From Candidatus Hestiella acidicharens (lineage in GTDB: Archaea > Thermoproteota > Thermoprotei_A > Sulfolobales > Acidilobaceae): a stretch of 5,307 bases of DNA. The stretch is taken from assembly GCA_015523575.1 (NCBI GenBank), contig WAJZ01000075.1, positions 1-5,307 on the forward strand. Direction: 5' to 3'. How positions within the stretch are numbered: position 1 is the stretch's first letter; each line of letters begins with the position of its first letter. The notes under the pieces are model-generated. The model did no database searches. It saw only the letters and a list, made by a program, of their open reading frames with translations, and was not told the DNA's origin. Of this stretch, positions 5,293 to 5,307 are shown piece by piece. Both the position numbers and the translations under genes were made by a program.

Positions 5293-5307
5293 GATGGAGA
5301 TAGATAA

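Noticed and set aside
1..5307. tRNA or rRNA genes, CRISPR array, toxin-antitoxin or defence genes
   Set aside because: I looked for TPsiC-like motifs, regularly spaced repeats and small paired genes and found none.

Overview
The window looks archaeal and probably comes from a hyperthermophilic or thermophilic member of the Thermoproteota (Crenarchaeota) or a relative. The evidence is a four-subunit pyruvate:ferredoxin oxidoreductase operon of archaeal type, TATA-like boxes (TTTAAATA-type) at plausible distances from starts, GGTG/GAGGTG ribosome-binding sites, tightly overlapped genes, and an archaeal-style IS200/IS605 relic. I cannot name the species from sequence alone.

Layout. Positions 1-267 carry no convincing gene. 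They hold a perfect 14-bp palindrome, a palindromic TATA-like box and three mutually exclusive short hairpins. Positions 268 to about 1128 are a decayed IS200/IS605 element on the + strand. It has a nested hairpin at its left end, a tnpA (Y1 HUH transposase) broken by one frameshift, a tnpB cut down to about a quarter of normal length by internal deletions, and a right-end hairpin matching the usual 3' end of tnpB/omega-RNA. Positions 1124-1267 are a promoter region. Positions 1268-2185 (+) encode a nitrilase-superfamily protein in which two catalytic-triad residues, including the nucleophilic cysteine, appear to be replaced. It converges, with a 14-bp gap, on the - strand operon porG-porD-porA-porB (5242 down to 2200), which fills the rest of the window. 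A likely porG promoter lies at the right edge.

How the genes work together. PorG, PorD, PorA and PorB make one cytoplasmic enzyme that oxidises pyruvate (or another 2-oxoacid) with CoA to acetyl-CoA and CO2 and passes electrons to ferredoxin. PorA and PorB form the thiamine diphosphate site, PorD carries two [4Fe-4S] clusters, and PorG completes the complex. The genes abut or overlap, so co-transcription and translational coupling are expected. The nitrilase-like gene faces the operon from the other strand and shows no obvious link to it.

The POR operon is ordinary. The points most worth a second look are the apparently inactive nitrilase homologue and the compressed IS605 relic, whose terminal hairpins have outlasted its coding sequence. 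I see no convincing new defence or mobile system in the window.
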